Assembly (NCBI GenBank): GCA_964034945.1
Contig: OZ035960.1
Span: forward strand, 63,783,970-63,847,969
Reading direction: 5' to 3'
Length of the DNA stretch: 64,000 nucleotides
DNA from: Chrysopilus asiliformis
Taxonomy: Eukaryota > Arthropoda > Insecta > Diptera > Rhagionidae
The notes below the pieces were generated by a model, which ran no database searches, was not told where the DNA came from, and worked only from the letters and a program-made list of their open reading frames with translations. Each line of letters begins with the position of its first letter. Position 1 is the stretch's first letter. The position numbers and the translations under genes are program-made. This document shows positions 1-9,689 of the stretch, piece by piece.

Positions 1-94
1 GTTGGGACAGATTATAATGGAAACTTGTGTAGCCATTACACATGTATTAAAAAATGAAATAAAAGTAATGAACTGTTTTATTATTATTTATTGA

Positions 95-670
95 TTAACA
101 AAATTGATTATCCCGAAGAACATCTTGTATTGAGGAGTATTCAGTAGCTTGTTTTTCATTTTCACTACAAATACGCACTTGCTGAAGATACGGAAAGTGT
201 TGTGAAGACTCCTCAGAAACGTGTATATATTTTACGGGCACTGGGGATGATTGAGTAACATACATATTTTCTTCCAATGATGAAGCATCGCTTGCAGAGG
301 TGACGGACGAAGTATGAGGTGTTGAGTTGCAAAGAAATCCTCCAGAAGACATTGTCGACGAACAACGGGGTGTTGGACTACGAGAAGATTTTTCGCTGTT
401 TTCCAAAAACTTATAGGAATACGGGTTTAATTTTCCCATCATTCCTTGATAAAGCACTTCTTGAATTGCTTTATTCGCATACATTTGTTGATCTGTAGTT
501 AATTTTCTGAAGGATGTAATCCAACCTTCACCGTATGCTGCTGCCTCATCTTTCTCCGCGCTATGTGCCTCAGGTGGTTTAACAGCTTTCTGTAACAGCG
601 TCTGTCTGTCCTGCTCCAGTTGAAAAATACTTCCTTTCTTTGACTTTTTTTTTGGTACACTGTCAAAAAC
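95..670 (-). CDS. Harbinger-type accessory (Myb/MADF-like) protein, last exon, partial
   Basis: The minus-strand frame is open from a splice acceptor (ATTATTACAG, exon starting at 670) to a stop at 95, giving about 191 residues. It opens with a basic lysine-rich stretch (PKKKSKKG), continues with a polar segment and TDQQMYANKAIQEVL, then a Ser/Thr-rich tail. This is the layout of the C-terminal half of MADF/Myb-SANT proteins encoded beside Harbinger transposases in insects, which help import and target the transposase; the N-terminal DNA-binding exon is not visible upstream. An internal ATG at 484 is probably not the true start because the frame stays open back to the acceptor. Family assignment rests on composition and context and is moderate. 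Confidence 0.5.
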   Translation of the reverse strand, partial: VFDSVPKKKSKKGSIFQLEQDRQTLLQKAVKPPEAHSAEKDEAAAYGEGWITSFRKLTTDQQMYANKAIQEVLYQGMMGKLNPYSYKFLENSEKSSRSPTPRCSSTMSSGGFLCNSTPHTSSVTSASDASSLEENMYVTQSSPVPVKYIHVSEESSQHFPYLQQVRICSENEKQATEYSSIQDVLRDNQFC

Positions 671-697
671 CTGTAATAATAAAAAAATATTTTTTAG

Positions 698-921
698 CTA
701 CCAAGAAGTGAGGAAGATTGGAAAAATATATCGGAGAAGTTCGACAAAGTTTGGAATTTTCCGCACTGTATTGGAACTCTGGATGGAAAACATATTGCCA
801 TCTCCAGCCGCCCGGATCCGGCAGTTATTACTTGAATTATAAAAAGACATTTAGCATTTTTTTAATGGCACTGGTCAGTGCAAATTATGAGTTTATAATG
901 GTCGAAGCCAAGAAAAATTGA
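698..921 (+). pseudogene. Harbinger (HARBI1-like) DDE transposase fragment, frameshifted
   Basis: A poly-T acceptor (TTTTTTAG ending at 697) is followed by an open frame reading LPRSEEDWKNIS.. then FPHCIGTLDGKHIAI, the region of PIF/Harbinger transposases that holds the first catalytic Asp (LDGKH). That frame stops near 830. The family continuation (YNYKKTFSI-like, here YLNYKKTFSIFLMAL) is in another frame up to 921, so there is a frameshift at about 815-825. The second Asp and the Glu are absent. The fragment lies just upstream of, and opposite to, the accessory exon at 95-670. That arrangement does not fit one intact Harbinger and suggests two overlapping remnants. Confidence 0.65.
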
Positions 922-1119
922 CGATTCAATGATTTCCGTAGATTCAGACATTCCTACGAAAATCTTTGATATTGGAGCCAAGGCATCAGTTATCTGAAGC
1001 ATTGCATCAGCCGGATGCACCTGGCCAAATAAATTCCATTCTCACGAAATTTCGATTAATTAACAAATTCTAATAATCAAACTTTGTCAAATTGCACCGA
1101 TAAAATAATTTAATTTAGT
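922..1119. other. A/T-rich stretch, nothing recognised
   Basis: This stretch follows the transposase fragment. It has no open frame of note and no repeat that recurs elsewhere in the window. Confidence 0.3.
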
Positions 1120-1278
1120 CAGTTGATTATAAGTAGCGAACGGAGACGGTTCAAGAAATAAAGATAGTATTTTCCATAAATAAAAGTGAAGTTTTATTCC
1201 AAAAGTGGACAAGAGTGATTTTCCATTTTTTTTATTGTACAAACGAGTACAATATATAACTGGCGCAGTTGGTAGGAT
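1120..1278 (+). repeat. End of a 17.6/297-like LTR with tRNA-Ser-type primer-binding site
   Basis: TGGCGCAGTTGGTAGGAT at 1261-1278 closely resembles the tRNA-Ser-type primer-binding site of 17.6/297-class Ty3/gypsy elements of flies. It is preceded by an A/T-rich LTR-like end (..gtacaatatata ac). The LTR start cannot be placed, so the left coordinate is approximate. The sequence would be where minus-strand DNA synthesis is primed. Confidence 0.5.
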
Positions 1279-2049
1279 TCCTATCCGTACATCAGGAATC
1301 TAGTGATACGAACTATAGTATCGTGTAATGAAAATACAAGAACAAAAAAAAAATGGTAAGTGTTACCTAAAAACGAGCAACACAGTTAATTGAAGAAAAC
1401 TTTAGCAATTCGCGAAGAAACAACGTAAACAGGAACCAAACTGGAAAACATTCGACAATATCAAAGGAGAAACCTACAGGATAACAACCGAAATATGGAA
1501 CCTAATTAAGTAGAACAGTGTCTCGTAGCCCTAACGCAAATAGTGGCAATGAATAATCAACCATACCACCGGAGAACTAGAATAGAAGGAGAACTTCGCT
1601 ATCTCCCAGTGTTTAAAGGATAAGTCGGAACCCTGGCTTCCTTCATCGAATGCATGAACAGGACAATCGCAGACTATGGGAGGAAGCTGGACTTGTGTTC
1701 AACATAATCTACAACTCAAAGATCCAGGGAACAGCGAAGAATTTACTGAATGCTAATCCACCACAAACTTGAGAGTGTAAGAACAAGAACAGACTGAAGC
1801 AACATTACAAATAATCTAAGGACCAGCTGACAATCACCAAGGACATAGGAAATCTTAGAGTAAGTTCAATTAAAGAATTAATAGATAAAACTTAGAATTA
1901 ATAGAAGATTTCACATAATATGCAGCGTTCAATGAAAATACAGCTATGATAATTGAAATATTTAGTGGTATGTTAGTGCAAAAAATTAAAGAATTAAGCT
2001 CAGGAACTCTTGCTTATCAAATAATGAATAAACATAATTTAACAGAAAT
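1279..2049 (+). pseudogene. Decayed gag region of the 17.6/297-like element
   Basis: Downstream of the primer-binding site the plus strand has short coding-like stretches broken by many stops. Around 1590-1680 it reads LRYLPVFKG, a stop, then VGTLASFIECMNRTIADYG, resembling the PxFxGxxxTLxxFI block of gag in this class. No frame is open for more than about 40 codons afterwards. It ends abruptly at 2049, where an LTR-like segment begins with TGTGAGGG. This is an old, non-functional remnant. Confidence 0.4.
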
Positions 2050-3165
2050 TTGTGAGGGATACCCTTGAAATGGTTCGATCTCAGCGCAGCTTCTTGGTCT
2101 ACACTTCAAGAAGCGGAAGGGATGTTGGACTTTTAGGGGGGCGAAGATTAGCGTACCGAGAGGCTAGCTCAAGCTGCGAGGGTCGTAGAGTCGTTCTTCG
2201 CACATCCGTTCCACACATATAGTGGTACGCTAAGGGCGTGGCGGATTAGCTTGATACAGGAGTTCTTGAACCATTCCCACTAATCCAGGTAGCACACGGA
2301 CAAAACTTAATACGTTAAAGGAACCAGAATTAAGGAAACGATCAACAAAATTTGAAGGCGAAAAATAAAGTTTATGATGAGGATGGCTTTCCCACCCCGT
2401 TTTGAATTGATTGCTCCGAACCGAATTTGCTATATAGTTAGCCAAAAAAAACCCATATAGCCCCTAAAAAAACGCATTGCACTAATTTTTACTTATATAT
2501 GACCGATCGTGGCGATTTTTACCATGGTTTAGTCATTGCTCCGGAATATCACTGCTACTTTACTCCCCCCTCCATTAAGAAAGTCTTTAGCGTATCATCA
2601 TGTTTTCCTTTTGATGGCTATCTAAAAAAAGGTACTCATGGGCAACCAACAGGGTTAAGAAAAAAAATGAATAACAAAAAAAGAAGAGTTTTGTGGAACT
2701 TGGTTTTCAAATATAACGAGATTTTTAATAATTCCATAATCCAAACCTAATACAGCGAGTGCTAAAAATTATTTTTATGTGGCCACGCGCTAAATTATAT
2801 GACAAAAAAAATATATATAATACATTTAGTGATGGAAAAAAATTAAAAACTAATCTAAGAAGTGGTTAGTATAACCGAGATAGGTTAGTATTTAGTGTTG
2901 ATAGATGAAGATGTTGATTGTAGTCGAAAGCAGTTGAATTCAGCGTCTTCATCGACTCCTACTGCATGCGGCTCCAAACGTAGTTCCAAAGTACGCAATA
3001 GAAAAGCGGGCAATCGCTGCTTGCTTGTTAATGAACTAAAGAATGGTTTGTTACCTGGGATTATTTCAGTATACGTCCCAACTGAATCTTCGGCGATGGC
3101 GTTATATTTCCTTTTTGCGTGTTTATCCACATTCGCTATTCGTTTTATCCCCGTTTATGTTTATT
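2050..3165. repeat. LTR-like segment, copy 1 (paralogue of 25552-26664)
   Basis: From TGTGAGGGATACCC onward this 1.1 kb is nearly identical to 25552-26664, with a few indels. The second copy abuts a minus-strand primer-binding site, so both are probably LTRs of the gypsy-type element at 18.7-25.5 kb. This copy is inserted in the decayed 17.6-like gag. In the paralogue the sequence continues straight into tttttagaataag and the actaagtttt minisatellite. Here that continuation is split by the insertions at 3166-4046 and 4083-6755. An 81-residue frame conserved in both copies (2885-3130, minus) looks incidental. Confidence 0.55.
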
Positions 3166-4046
3166 ATACACTTTCTATTAAGTTGGATTGTCGCGACCTA
3201 TGTGGCTGGCTACCTACCTACCTACCTGGCTGGCTACCTATGTATCTTTCTCTGGAATCTTTGGAACCTTATATCTCCGAAACTATGCAACCTAGGAAGA
3301 TGAAATTTTGTCACCTTGCGTAGTTCCGGTGACAGTTCAATATTTTTACTACTCCATCCTTGTAAGGATAATGGAAGGTCCTGTAAGGATAACGCAAATA
3401 TCCTTTTTCCCATTTTTTCCGGGAAAAAATGGTATTAGGGGGTTTTCGGGGTCGCTGATCACGCATTCGGTGTTAGATTTTCAAAATTCAAAACGGAAGG
3501 TCCTGTAAGGATGACGCACATATCCTTTTCCCATTTTTTTCCGGGGAAAAATTGCATTAGGGGGTTTTTGGGGTCGCTGAATCCGATTCTGACATTTAAA
3601 ATTCTGTAAGGATAACGGAATGTCCTGCAAAGATAACGTGAGTTTCCTTTTGCTCAAATTTCCCGCGAAAGATCTTTTGTGGAGGTTTTTGGTAGGCTAA
3701 TTCAAGACTAAAAAGTATAAAATAAAAAAAAACACTTTAAAAAACAAGTTTTATAACCTTATACACTTTCAAAATGCACTAAAAAGTAAAAAACAAGTTC
3801 AAAGTTTCACAAAAAATGTTTTTATAAATTGCGTGTTGTTGTGAAAGTATAAAGTGTGTGACGTTGCATTTGCTCTTGAATCTGTAATAGCGGTTTCATA
3901 CTGTGCAACGCAGCACACTTTATACTTTCACAACAACACGCAATTTATAAAAACATTTTTTGTGAAACTTTGAACTTGTTTTTTACTTTTTAGTGCATTT
4001 TGAAAGTGTATAAGGTTATAAAACTTGTTTTTTAAAGTGTTTTTTT
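3166..4046 (+). mobile_element. Foldback element G1 with aaggataacg repeats
   Basis: The segment is absent from the paralogous LTR at 26664, where cgtttatgtttatt is followed directly by tttagaataag. It has three parts: a head with tacctacc-type simple sequence (3195-3250), about two and a half units of a repeat of about 125 bp with paired AAGGATAACG motifs (3355-3640), and a long inverted repeat at 3724-4046. The head begins ttatacactttct, which resembles part of the foldback arm (ttatacactttc at 3767). No coding capacity is seen; it is probably non-autonomous. Confidence 0.6.
3724..4046. repeat. Foldback F1: inverted repeat with arms of about 135 bp
   Basis: The left arm (about 3724-3860) and right arm (about 3913-4046) are almost perfect reverse complements around a loop of about 50 bp. 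Each arm contains GCACTAAAAAG or its complement (left copy from 3777). The junction before the left arm, gactaaaaag..aaaataaaa, is the same as that before foldback F2. Confidence 0.85.
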
Positions 4047-4076
4047 AGAATAAGTTTTAACTACTTTTATTTATTG

Positions 4077-5849
4077 TCAGGCTAAAGAACCATGCAGGAT
4101 TCGACGATTTTTATGCCCCCGGGCTAACTTTTGAACCAGTTCGGGTTTCACTTTCGTAGTACATCCATTGGAAAGGTGATTTGCTCTAGTTTCATGGACA
4201 TAAGCTCTTTTTTGGCGGGGAACTGCAGGGGGATGGTCAGCTGCCATCTTAGGGGCACTGATTTTTTCATGCATTTTTCGACGATTTTTACGCCCCCGGG
4301 CTAACTTTTGAACCAGTTCGGGTTTCACTTTCGTAGTACATCCATTGGAAAGGTAATTTGCTCTAGTTTCATGGACATAAGCTCTTTTTTGGCGGGGAAC
4401 TGCAGGGGGATGGTCAGCTGCCATCTTAGGGGCACTGATTTTTTCATGCATTTTTCGACGATTTTTATGCCCCCGGGCTAACTTTTGAACCAGTTCGGGT
4501 TTCACTTTCGTAGTACATCCATTGGAAAGGTGATTTGCTCTAGTTTCATGGACATAAGCTCTTTTTTGGCGGGGAACTGCAGGGGGATGGTCAGCTGCCA
4601 TCTTAGGGGCACTGATTTTTTCATGTATTTTTGGACGATTTTTATGCTCCCGGGCTAACTTTTGAACCAGTTCGGGTTTCACTTTCGTAGTACATCCATT
4701 GGAAAGGTAATTTGCTCTAGTTTCATGGACATAAGCTCTTTTTTGGCGGGGAACTGCAGGGGGATGGTCAGCTGCCATCTTAGGGGCACTGATTTTTTCA
4801 TGTATTTTTCGACGATTTTTATGCTCCCAGGCTAACTTTTGAACCAGTTCGGGTTTCACTTTCGTAGTACATCCATTGGAAAGGTAATTTGCTCTAGTTT
4901 CATGGACATAAGCTCTTTTTTGGCGGGGAACTGCAGGGGGATGGTCAGCTGCCATCTTAGGGGCACTGATTTTTTCATGCATTTTTCGACGATTTTTACG
5001 CCCCCGGGCTAACTTTTGAACCAGTTCGGGTTTCACTTTCGTAGTACATCCATTGGAAAGGTAATTTGCTCTAGTTTCATGGACATAAGCTCTTTTTTGG
5101 CGGGGAACTGCAGGGGGATGGTCAGCTGCCATCTTAGGGGCACTGATTTTTTCATGCATTTTTCGACGATTTTTACGCCCCCGGGCTAACTTTTGAACCA
5201 GTTCGGGTTTCACTTTCGTAGTACATCCATTGGAAAGGTAATTTGCTCTAGTTTCATGGACATAAGCTCTTTTTTGGCGGGGAACTGCAGGGGGATGGTC
5301 AGCTGCCATCTTAGGGGCACTGATTTTTTCATGCATTTTTCGACGATTTTTATGCCCCCGGGCTAACTTTTGAACCAGTTCGGGTTTCACTTTCGTAGTA
5401 CATCCATTGGAAAGGTGATTTGCTCTAGTTTCATGGACATAAGCTCTTTTTTGGCGGGGAACTGCAGGGGGATGGTCAGCTGCCATCTTAGGGGCACTGA
5501 TTTTTTCATGTATTTTTCGACGATTTTTATGCTCCCGGGCTAACGTTTGAACCAGTTGGGGTTTCACTTTCGTATTACCCCCATTGGAAAGGTAATTTGC
5601 TCTAGTTTCATGGACATAATCTCTTTTTTGGCGGGGAACTGCAGGGGGATGGTCAGCTGCCATCTTAGGCGCACTGCTTTTATCATGCATTTCGACCGTC
5701 GAAAAATGCATGAAAAAAGTAGTGCGCCTAAGATGGCAGCTGACCATCCCCCTGCAGTTCCCCGCCAAAAAAGAGATTATGTCCATGAAACTAGAGCAAA
5801 TTACCTTTCCAATGGGGGTAATACGAAAGTGAAACCCCAACTGGTTCAA
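4077..5849 (-). CDS. 590-codon open frame through the left foldback arm, 57-residue repeats
   Basis: This frame starts in the right arm, crosses the centre of the palindrome and reads through the whole left arm. After a leader that is the antisense of a unit (MNQLGFHFRITPIGK..), it has about nine copies of a 57-residue repeat. Each repeat contains SAPKMAADHPPAVPRQKRAY, VHETRAN, LSNGCTTKVKPELVQKLAR and a basic K/R-rich linker. The unit is exactly 171 bp, so one open unit keeps the array open and length alone proves nothing. No signal peptide, membrane segment or known domain was recognised. The repeat is strongly basic and could bind nucleic acid if translated, which is unproven. Confidence 0.35.
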   Translation of the reverse strand: MNQLGFHFRITPIGKVICSSFMDIISFLAGNCRGMVSCHLRRTTFFMHFSTVEMHDKSSAPKMAADHPPAVPRQKRDYVHETRANYLSNGGNTKVKPQLVQTLAREHKNRRKIHEKISAPKMAADHPPAVPRQKRAYVHETRANHLSNGCTTKVKPELVQKLARGHKNRRKMHEKISAPKMAADHPPAVPRQKRAYVHETRANYLSNGCTTKVKPELVQKLARGRKNRRKMHEKISAPKMAADHPPAVPRQKRAYVHETRANYLSNGCTTKVKPELVQKLARGRKNRRKMHEKISAPKMAADHPPAVPRQKRAYVHETRANYLSNGCTTKVKPELVQKLAWEHKNRRKIHEKISAPKMAADHPPAVPRQKRAYVHETRANYLSNGCTTKVKPELVQKLAREHKNRPKIHEKISAPKMAADHPPAVPRQKRAYVHETRANHLSNGCTTKVKPELVQKLARGHKNRRKMHEKISAPKMAADHPPAVPRQKRAYVHETRANYLSNGCTTKVKPELVQKLARGRKNRRKMHEKISAPKMAADHPPAVPRQKRAYVHETRANHLSNGCTTKVKPELVQKLARGHKNRRILHGSLA

Positions 5850-6755
5850 AAGTTAGCCCGGGGGCATAAAAATCGTCGAAAAATGCATGAAAAAATCAGT
5901 GCCCCTAAGATGGCAGCTGACCATCCCCCTGCAGTTCCCCGCCAAAAAAGAGCTTATATCCATGAAACTAGAGCAAATTACCTTTCCAATGGATGTACTA
6001 CGAAAGTGAAACCCGAACTGGTTCAAAAGTTAGCCCGGGGGCGTAAAAATCGTCGAAAAATGCATGAAAAAATCAGTGCCCCTAAGATGGCAGCTGACCA
6101 TCCCCCTGCAGTTCCCCGCCAAAAAAGAGCTTATGTCCATGAAACTAGAGCAAATTACCTTTCCAATGGATGTACTACGAAAGTGAAACCCGAACTGGTT
6201 CAAAAGTTAGCCCGGGGGCATAAAAATCGTCGAAAAATACATGAAAAAATCAGTGCCCCTAAGATGGCAGCTGACCATCCCCCTGCAGTTCCCCGCCAAA
6301 AAAGAGCTTATGTCCATGAAACTAGAGCAAATCACCTTTCCAATGGATGTACTACGAAAGTGAAACCCGAACTGGTTCAAAAGTTAGCCCGGGGGCATAA
6401 AAATCGTCGAAAAATGCATGAAAAAATCAGTGCCCCTAAGATGGCAGCTGACCATCCCCCTGCAGTTCCCCGCCAAAAAAGAGCTTATATCCATGAAACT
6501 AGAGCAAATTACCTTTCCAATGGATGTACTACGAAAGTGAAACCCCAACTGGTTCAAAAGTTAGCCCGGGGGCGTAAAAATCGTCGAAAAATGCATGAAA
6601 AAATCAGTGCCCCTAAGATGGCAGCTGACCATCCCCCTGCAGTTCCCCGCCAAAAAAGAGCTTATGTCCATGAAACTAGAGCAAATTACCTTTCCAATGG
6701 ATGTACTACGAAAGTGAAACCCAAAAGTTAGTCAAGGGGCATTTTCGTGCATCGT
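4083..6755. mobile_element. Giant foldback element: inverted arms of 171-bp tandem units
   Basis: The centre of symmetry lies near 5697. To the left are about nine and a half tandem 171-bp units, to the right about six in reverse orientation. Units are more than 95% alike by eye, each carrying CTGCAGGGGGATGGTCAGCT or its complement. Both outer ends finish in related termini (aaagaaccatgcagg at left; gtgcatcgttcttt at right). The paralogue at 26696-26715 shows an uninterrupted ttagactatattttattcac, so the block is a discrete insertion. The architecture recalls Drosophila FB (foldback) elements, whose long inverted repeats are made of short tandem repeats, but this unit is longer and coding-like. 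The unequal arms suggest unit gain or loss. Confidence 0.75.
5547..6731 (+). CDS. 394-codon open frame through the right foldback arm, same 57-residue repeats
   Basis: This is the mirror partner of the minus-strand frame. It starts in the left arm with the same antisense leader, crosses the centre at about 5697 and then reads six copies of the basic 57-residue repeat. It stops just inside the right end of the element (..KVKPKS). Most differences between units are silent or conservative (AYIHETR/AYVHETR, ANY/ANH, GHK/GRK, PEL/PQL). That may mean past constraint or only recent amplification. No family was recognised. Confidence 0.35.
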   Translation: MNQLGFHFRITPIGKVICSSFMDIISFLAGNCRGMVSCHLRRTAFIMHFDRRKMHEKSSAPKMAADHPPAVPRQKRDYVHETRANYLSNGGNTKVKPQLVQKLARGHKNRRKMHEKISAPKMAADHPPAVPRQKRAYIHETRANYLSNGCTTKVKPELVQKLARGRKNRRKMHEKISAPKMAADHPPAVPRQKRAYVHETRANYLSNGCTTKVKPELVQKLARGHKNRRKIHEKISAPKMAADHPPAVPRQKRAYVHETRANHLSNGCTTKVKPELVQKLARGHKNRRKMHEKISAPKMAADHPPAVPRQKRAYIHETRANYLSNGCTTKVKPQLVQKLARGRKNRRKMHEKISAPKMAADHPPAVPRQKRAYVHETRANYLSNGCTTKVKPKS

Positions 6756-6759
6756 TCTT

Positions 6760-6960
6760 TTATTCACTTTTGTTGATTTCTTTAGACTAAGTTTTATCCA
6801 TTTTTATTTATTTTCTTAGACTAAGTTTTGTCCACTTTTATTTATTTTTTTGACTAAGTTCTGTCCACTTTTATTTATTTTTAGACTAAGTTTTGTCCAC
6901 TTTTATTTATTCTTAAACTAAGTTTTATCCACTTTTATTTATTCTTATAATAAGTGTACG
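6760..6960 (+). repeat. 31-bp minisatellite (actaagttttatccacttt), copy 1
   Basis: About six imperfect tandem units of actaagtttt(g/a)tccacttttatttattctt. The same repeat is at 26664-26896, 29581-29686, 30237-30292 and one unit near 33188. In the second locus it directly follows the LTR-like segment, so it belongs to that long repeat and is now split by transposons. Confidence 0.8.
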
Positions 6961-7457
6961 GTTAAGAATTATAGTAATTAGTTTTCGTAGTCATTACACA
7001 AAAAAAATATTCTTAAGCTGTTGTGGACGCATGTAAACTCTCAGTCTTAATGTGAAACCGTCATAATTGTTTAGAAAAAAAAACCCGCGTCGAACCTTGT
7101 TATCCGCAGCGTTTGCTAGATCTCACCAAGTTTCGCGTCTCAGCCCAACTTTGGTCCTCTCGTCGAAGCCATTTTATCGTTCTTTCTCTTTGCTGGCTTC
7201 GGATGATGCGGACGGATAGACTCGAAGATATATTTAACTAAAATAATTCGGATTTCCGAATTAATATTATTTATTCGCGAATTACAAAGTAATAGTTTGT
7301 ACACACGTGGCATCCTGGAAGAAGAGAAATATTTGAATAGTGAAGGTTTTTTTGTTGATATTTCTTATAGAAAGCCTTCGCTTAACTAAAAGTTCTTTCC
7401 AGAATGTCCGACGATAAGATTCTAAACGATTCGTATAAGCGTATTGAAAAGAAAATA
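6961..7457. other. Unassigned A/T-rich sequence
   Basis: Runs from the end of the minisatellite to Helitron A. I see no gene, long repeat or recognisable terminus; attacaca near 6990 could be the far end of the LTR-like repeat, but no matching target duplication was found. Confidence 0.3.
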
Positions 7458-7925
7458 TCTTAATATATAAAATCGTTGGTGCGTATGTTCGTCTGATCAT
7501 CACGGATGAACCACTGAAGCTATCCACCTCATATTCACACCATATGTTCATGTGGTGCTCCGATCGGTTTTTGTTTGCAAAAGACACCGGTAGGTGGCGC
7601 TGGGGTCGAGTTCGAATTTCGAAAATTCGTATTTATGGACCGATTTTGTGCAAATTCACAACATATAACACTTAAATAAAGATTAAAATGTTGATAAAAT
7701 TTAAACCCGATAGGTGGCGCTGGGGTCGAGATATTAACGAAAATGTACTCCAATCGGATTTTGATGTATGGGAGTTTTATGTAGAATCATATCTCAAATA
7801 ACTTTTGTTCTTGAACTTTTTTGATAAGATGCACCGTTTTTGAGATATTCGCAAAAAATATTTTCGTTCGTATTAATTTTTGATTCGGTAATGCTTGCAG
7901 TCGCAGCAAAAGAAGGCGGTTTCTT

Positions 7926-8087
7926 CTTGATGAAATGAGATGAAATGAGATCAATTGAATTGAAATGAGATCAAATGAGATGAAATTAGATCAAATGAGA
8001 TGAAATGAGATGAAATGAGATCAAATGAGATGAAATGACATCAAATGAGAATAAATGAGATGAAATGAGATGAAATGATACCCACTG
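7926..8087 (+). repeat. gatgaaatgagatcaa minisatellite in Helitron A
   Basis: About 160 bp of 10-bp motifs alternating atgaaatgag and atcaaatgag, placed exactly where the helicase sequence is broken after GGFF. The expansion replaced or pushed apart the coding sequence. Confidence 0.85.
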
Positions 8088-8152
8088 ATATACCATTCCA
8101 ATTCAAACGGTTGCAGTTTCCAGTACGACTGGCATTTGCAATGACAATCAAT

Positions 8153-8442
8153 GGGCGCGTTTTTACCGGTGCTAAAGTGGCAGTTTTTTCAAGTTAGTGT
8201 CGCTCTAAACGCATTCTACTTTAGCAATACCTGCCAGTTGAGCAGTAGGTTTTTGGCGCTGTTAATTTTTAGCGCTGCTATTTTCAGACGGTATGAACGG
8301 AATTATATTCTGGCAGTGCTGTTTTAACCTCAGAATTGTGACATTTTGTATTTCGCACTGTTTGCGATGAGTTCCGCAGAGAAAATGCAGCAAAATCTCT
8401 GCAGATTGGCAGTGCGATCTTAGCACCGGAATAAACGCGCCC
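8153..8442. mobile_element. 290-bp MITE with GGGCGCGTTT termini and 3-bp AAT duplication
   Basis: Termini GGGCGCGTTTTTACCGGTGC and, inverted, GCACCGGAATAAACGCGCCC enclose the element. AAT flanks it on both sides (8150-8152 and 8443-8445). Removing the element and one AAT restores the helicase codons MTINKAQGQ. The 3-bp duplication is compatible with PIF/Harbinger or CMC-type MITEs; the superfamily is not decided. Confidence 0.85.
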
Positions 8443-8870
8443 AATAAAGCGCAAGGCCAGTCGCTACAAGTTTGCGGAATCCATGTTTTGCCCATGGACA
8501 GCTGTATGTAGCATGCTCACGCGTTGGCAAACCAAAAGATTTGTTCATTTACGCTCCACACAGCAGGACAAAGAATGTTGTCTATCCACTAGCATTACAA
8601 TAAGTTTTTTTTCATTTTTATTACATTTAAAATTATATTTGAAAAAAATGTTTAAATAATGAAAACAAAAATAATTTTATTTATCGTCAAAATTACAACT
8701 GTAACGAAAATTTTGGAAAGATTTTGACATATTATACCACTGGCCAGATTCGAGGCCGAAGACCGAGTAGCAATCGAGGCCGTAGGCCGAGGAAGAAGTG
8801 GACGCGGAGGCCGAAGGCCGATGCGTGGGGCGGGGATGAACCGCGGAGCGGTTCGGGGCGGAGCCCCTAG

Positions 8871-9532
8871 TACGATTATAAGAATTAAGGATTCAGTTTG
8901 CTTTTCCTTTTTTTTTTTTTGCAAAAATGAGGCGAATTACGCAATTTCAATCCTCTAGCGCGCACCGAAGCCCCAGGTAGCCACGTTTTTTTTTCTTCTG
9001 AATCTCTTTTGTCAATAAAAGTGACTGAAGCCAAAGTCCAAAGTGCTAAAGCACATGGCATCAAGTGATCGGCTAGTCAAGGACTTGCATGGTTAAACTG
9101 CCGAGTCATCAAGAAAATGTCGTCTCAACTGGGACTCTTCAGATACAACCTGGGCATTGATAATCCTTAAAGCAAATTCTCCCAGAACGAGCCATCCAGC
9201 AATCAACATTTCCTTTATTTTTGAGCAACCAATATTCACCAGGCGAAATCGACAACAACAACAAAAAAAAAATTCTCTAAAGCAATTTTTTAAATATTTC
9301 TTGTACGTCGAACTCAACTGTAGCGGTTCCTCTTAGAGTAGCGAGGGCATAGGAAAGTTAAATTGCCGTGTTGGCTAATATTTTTTTGTAAAGGAAATCC
9401 TCATTACTAACATATCAATTTATCAGAAATTTTAGCGACACAAAAATAAAAAGGCTTTTCATCATTCCCTGCGGGTGTGCACATCGGCGGTGGACTTAAT
9501 GAAGAAATGGAAGGATCTACATATCAAAGGTT
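8871..9532. other. Unassigned sequence between Helitron A and element G2
   Basis: No supported gene or mobile-element terminus. A 74-codon minus frame (9093-9317) has no recognisable feature. Confidence 0.3.
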
Positions 9533-9689
9533 AATTTTTTAAAAGCTTTTATTTAGCTTACCTTCGTGTCTGTCTGTCTGTTTGTCTGTCAGATCAAATC
9601 TTGCAACCCAATTTTGACCCACTTCCACTTGTCCGATTGACTTGAAATTTCGCACACTTATATAAGTCCGATGACAATACAATATTTTC

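Larger units (their letters stand above)
7458..8870 (+). mobile_element. Helitron A, non-autonomous, with helicase remnants and a MITE
   Basis: The 5' end is TCTTAATATATAAAATCG preceded by A. The 3' end is a hairpin (ACCGCGGAGCGGT), a second hairpin (GGGGCGGAGCCCC) and CTAG followed by T: the A|TC..CTRR|T arrangement of rolling-circle Helitrons. The first 400 bp match Helitron B. Two helicase scraps remain, near 7888 (VMLAVAAKEGGFF, as in B) and near 8080-8150 and 8446-8490 (PFQFKRLQFPVRLAF.. then KAQGQSLQVCG). They are separated by a gatgaaatga minisatellite and a 290-bp MITE. No intact protein is encoded. Confidence 0.8.

Noticed and set aside
2885..3130. 81-codon minus frame and 142-codon plus frame conserved in both LTR-like copies
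   Set aside because: The copies are nearly identical throughout, so conservation carries no coding signal. The two frames overlap antisense and no domain is visible.
8652..8924. 90-codon minus frame rich in Pro and Arg
   Set aside because: It is the translation of the GGCCGAAGGCC hairpin terminus of Helitron A.
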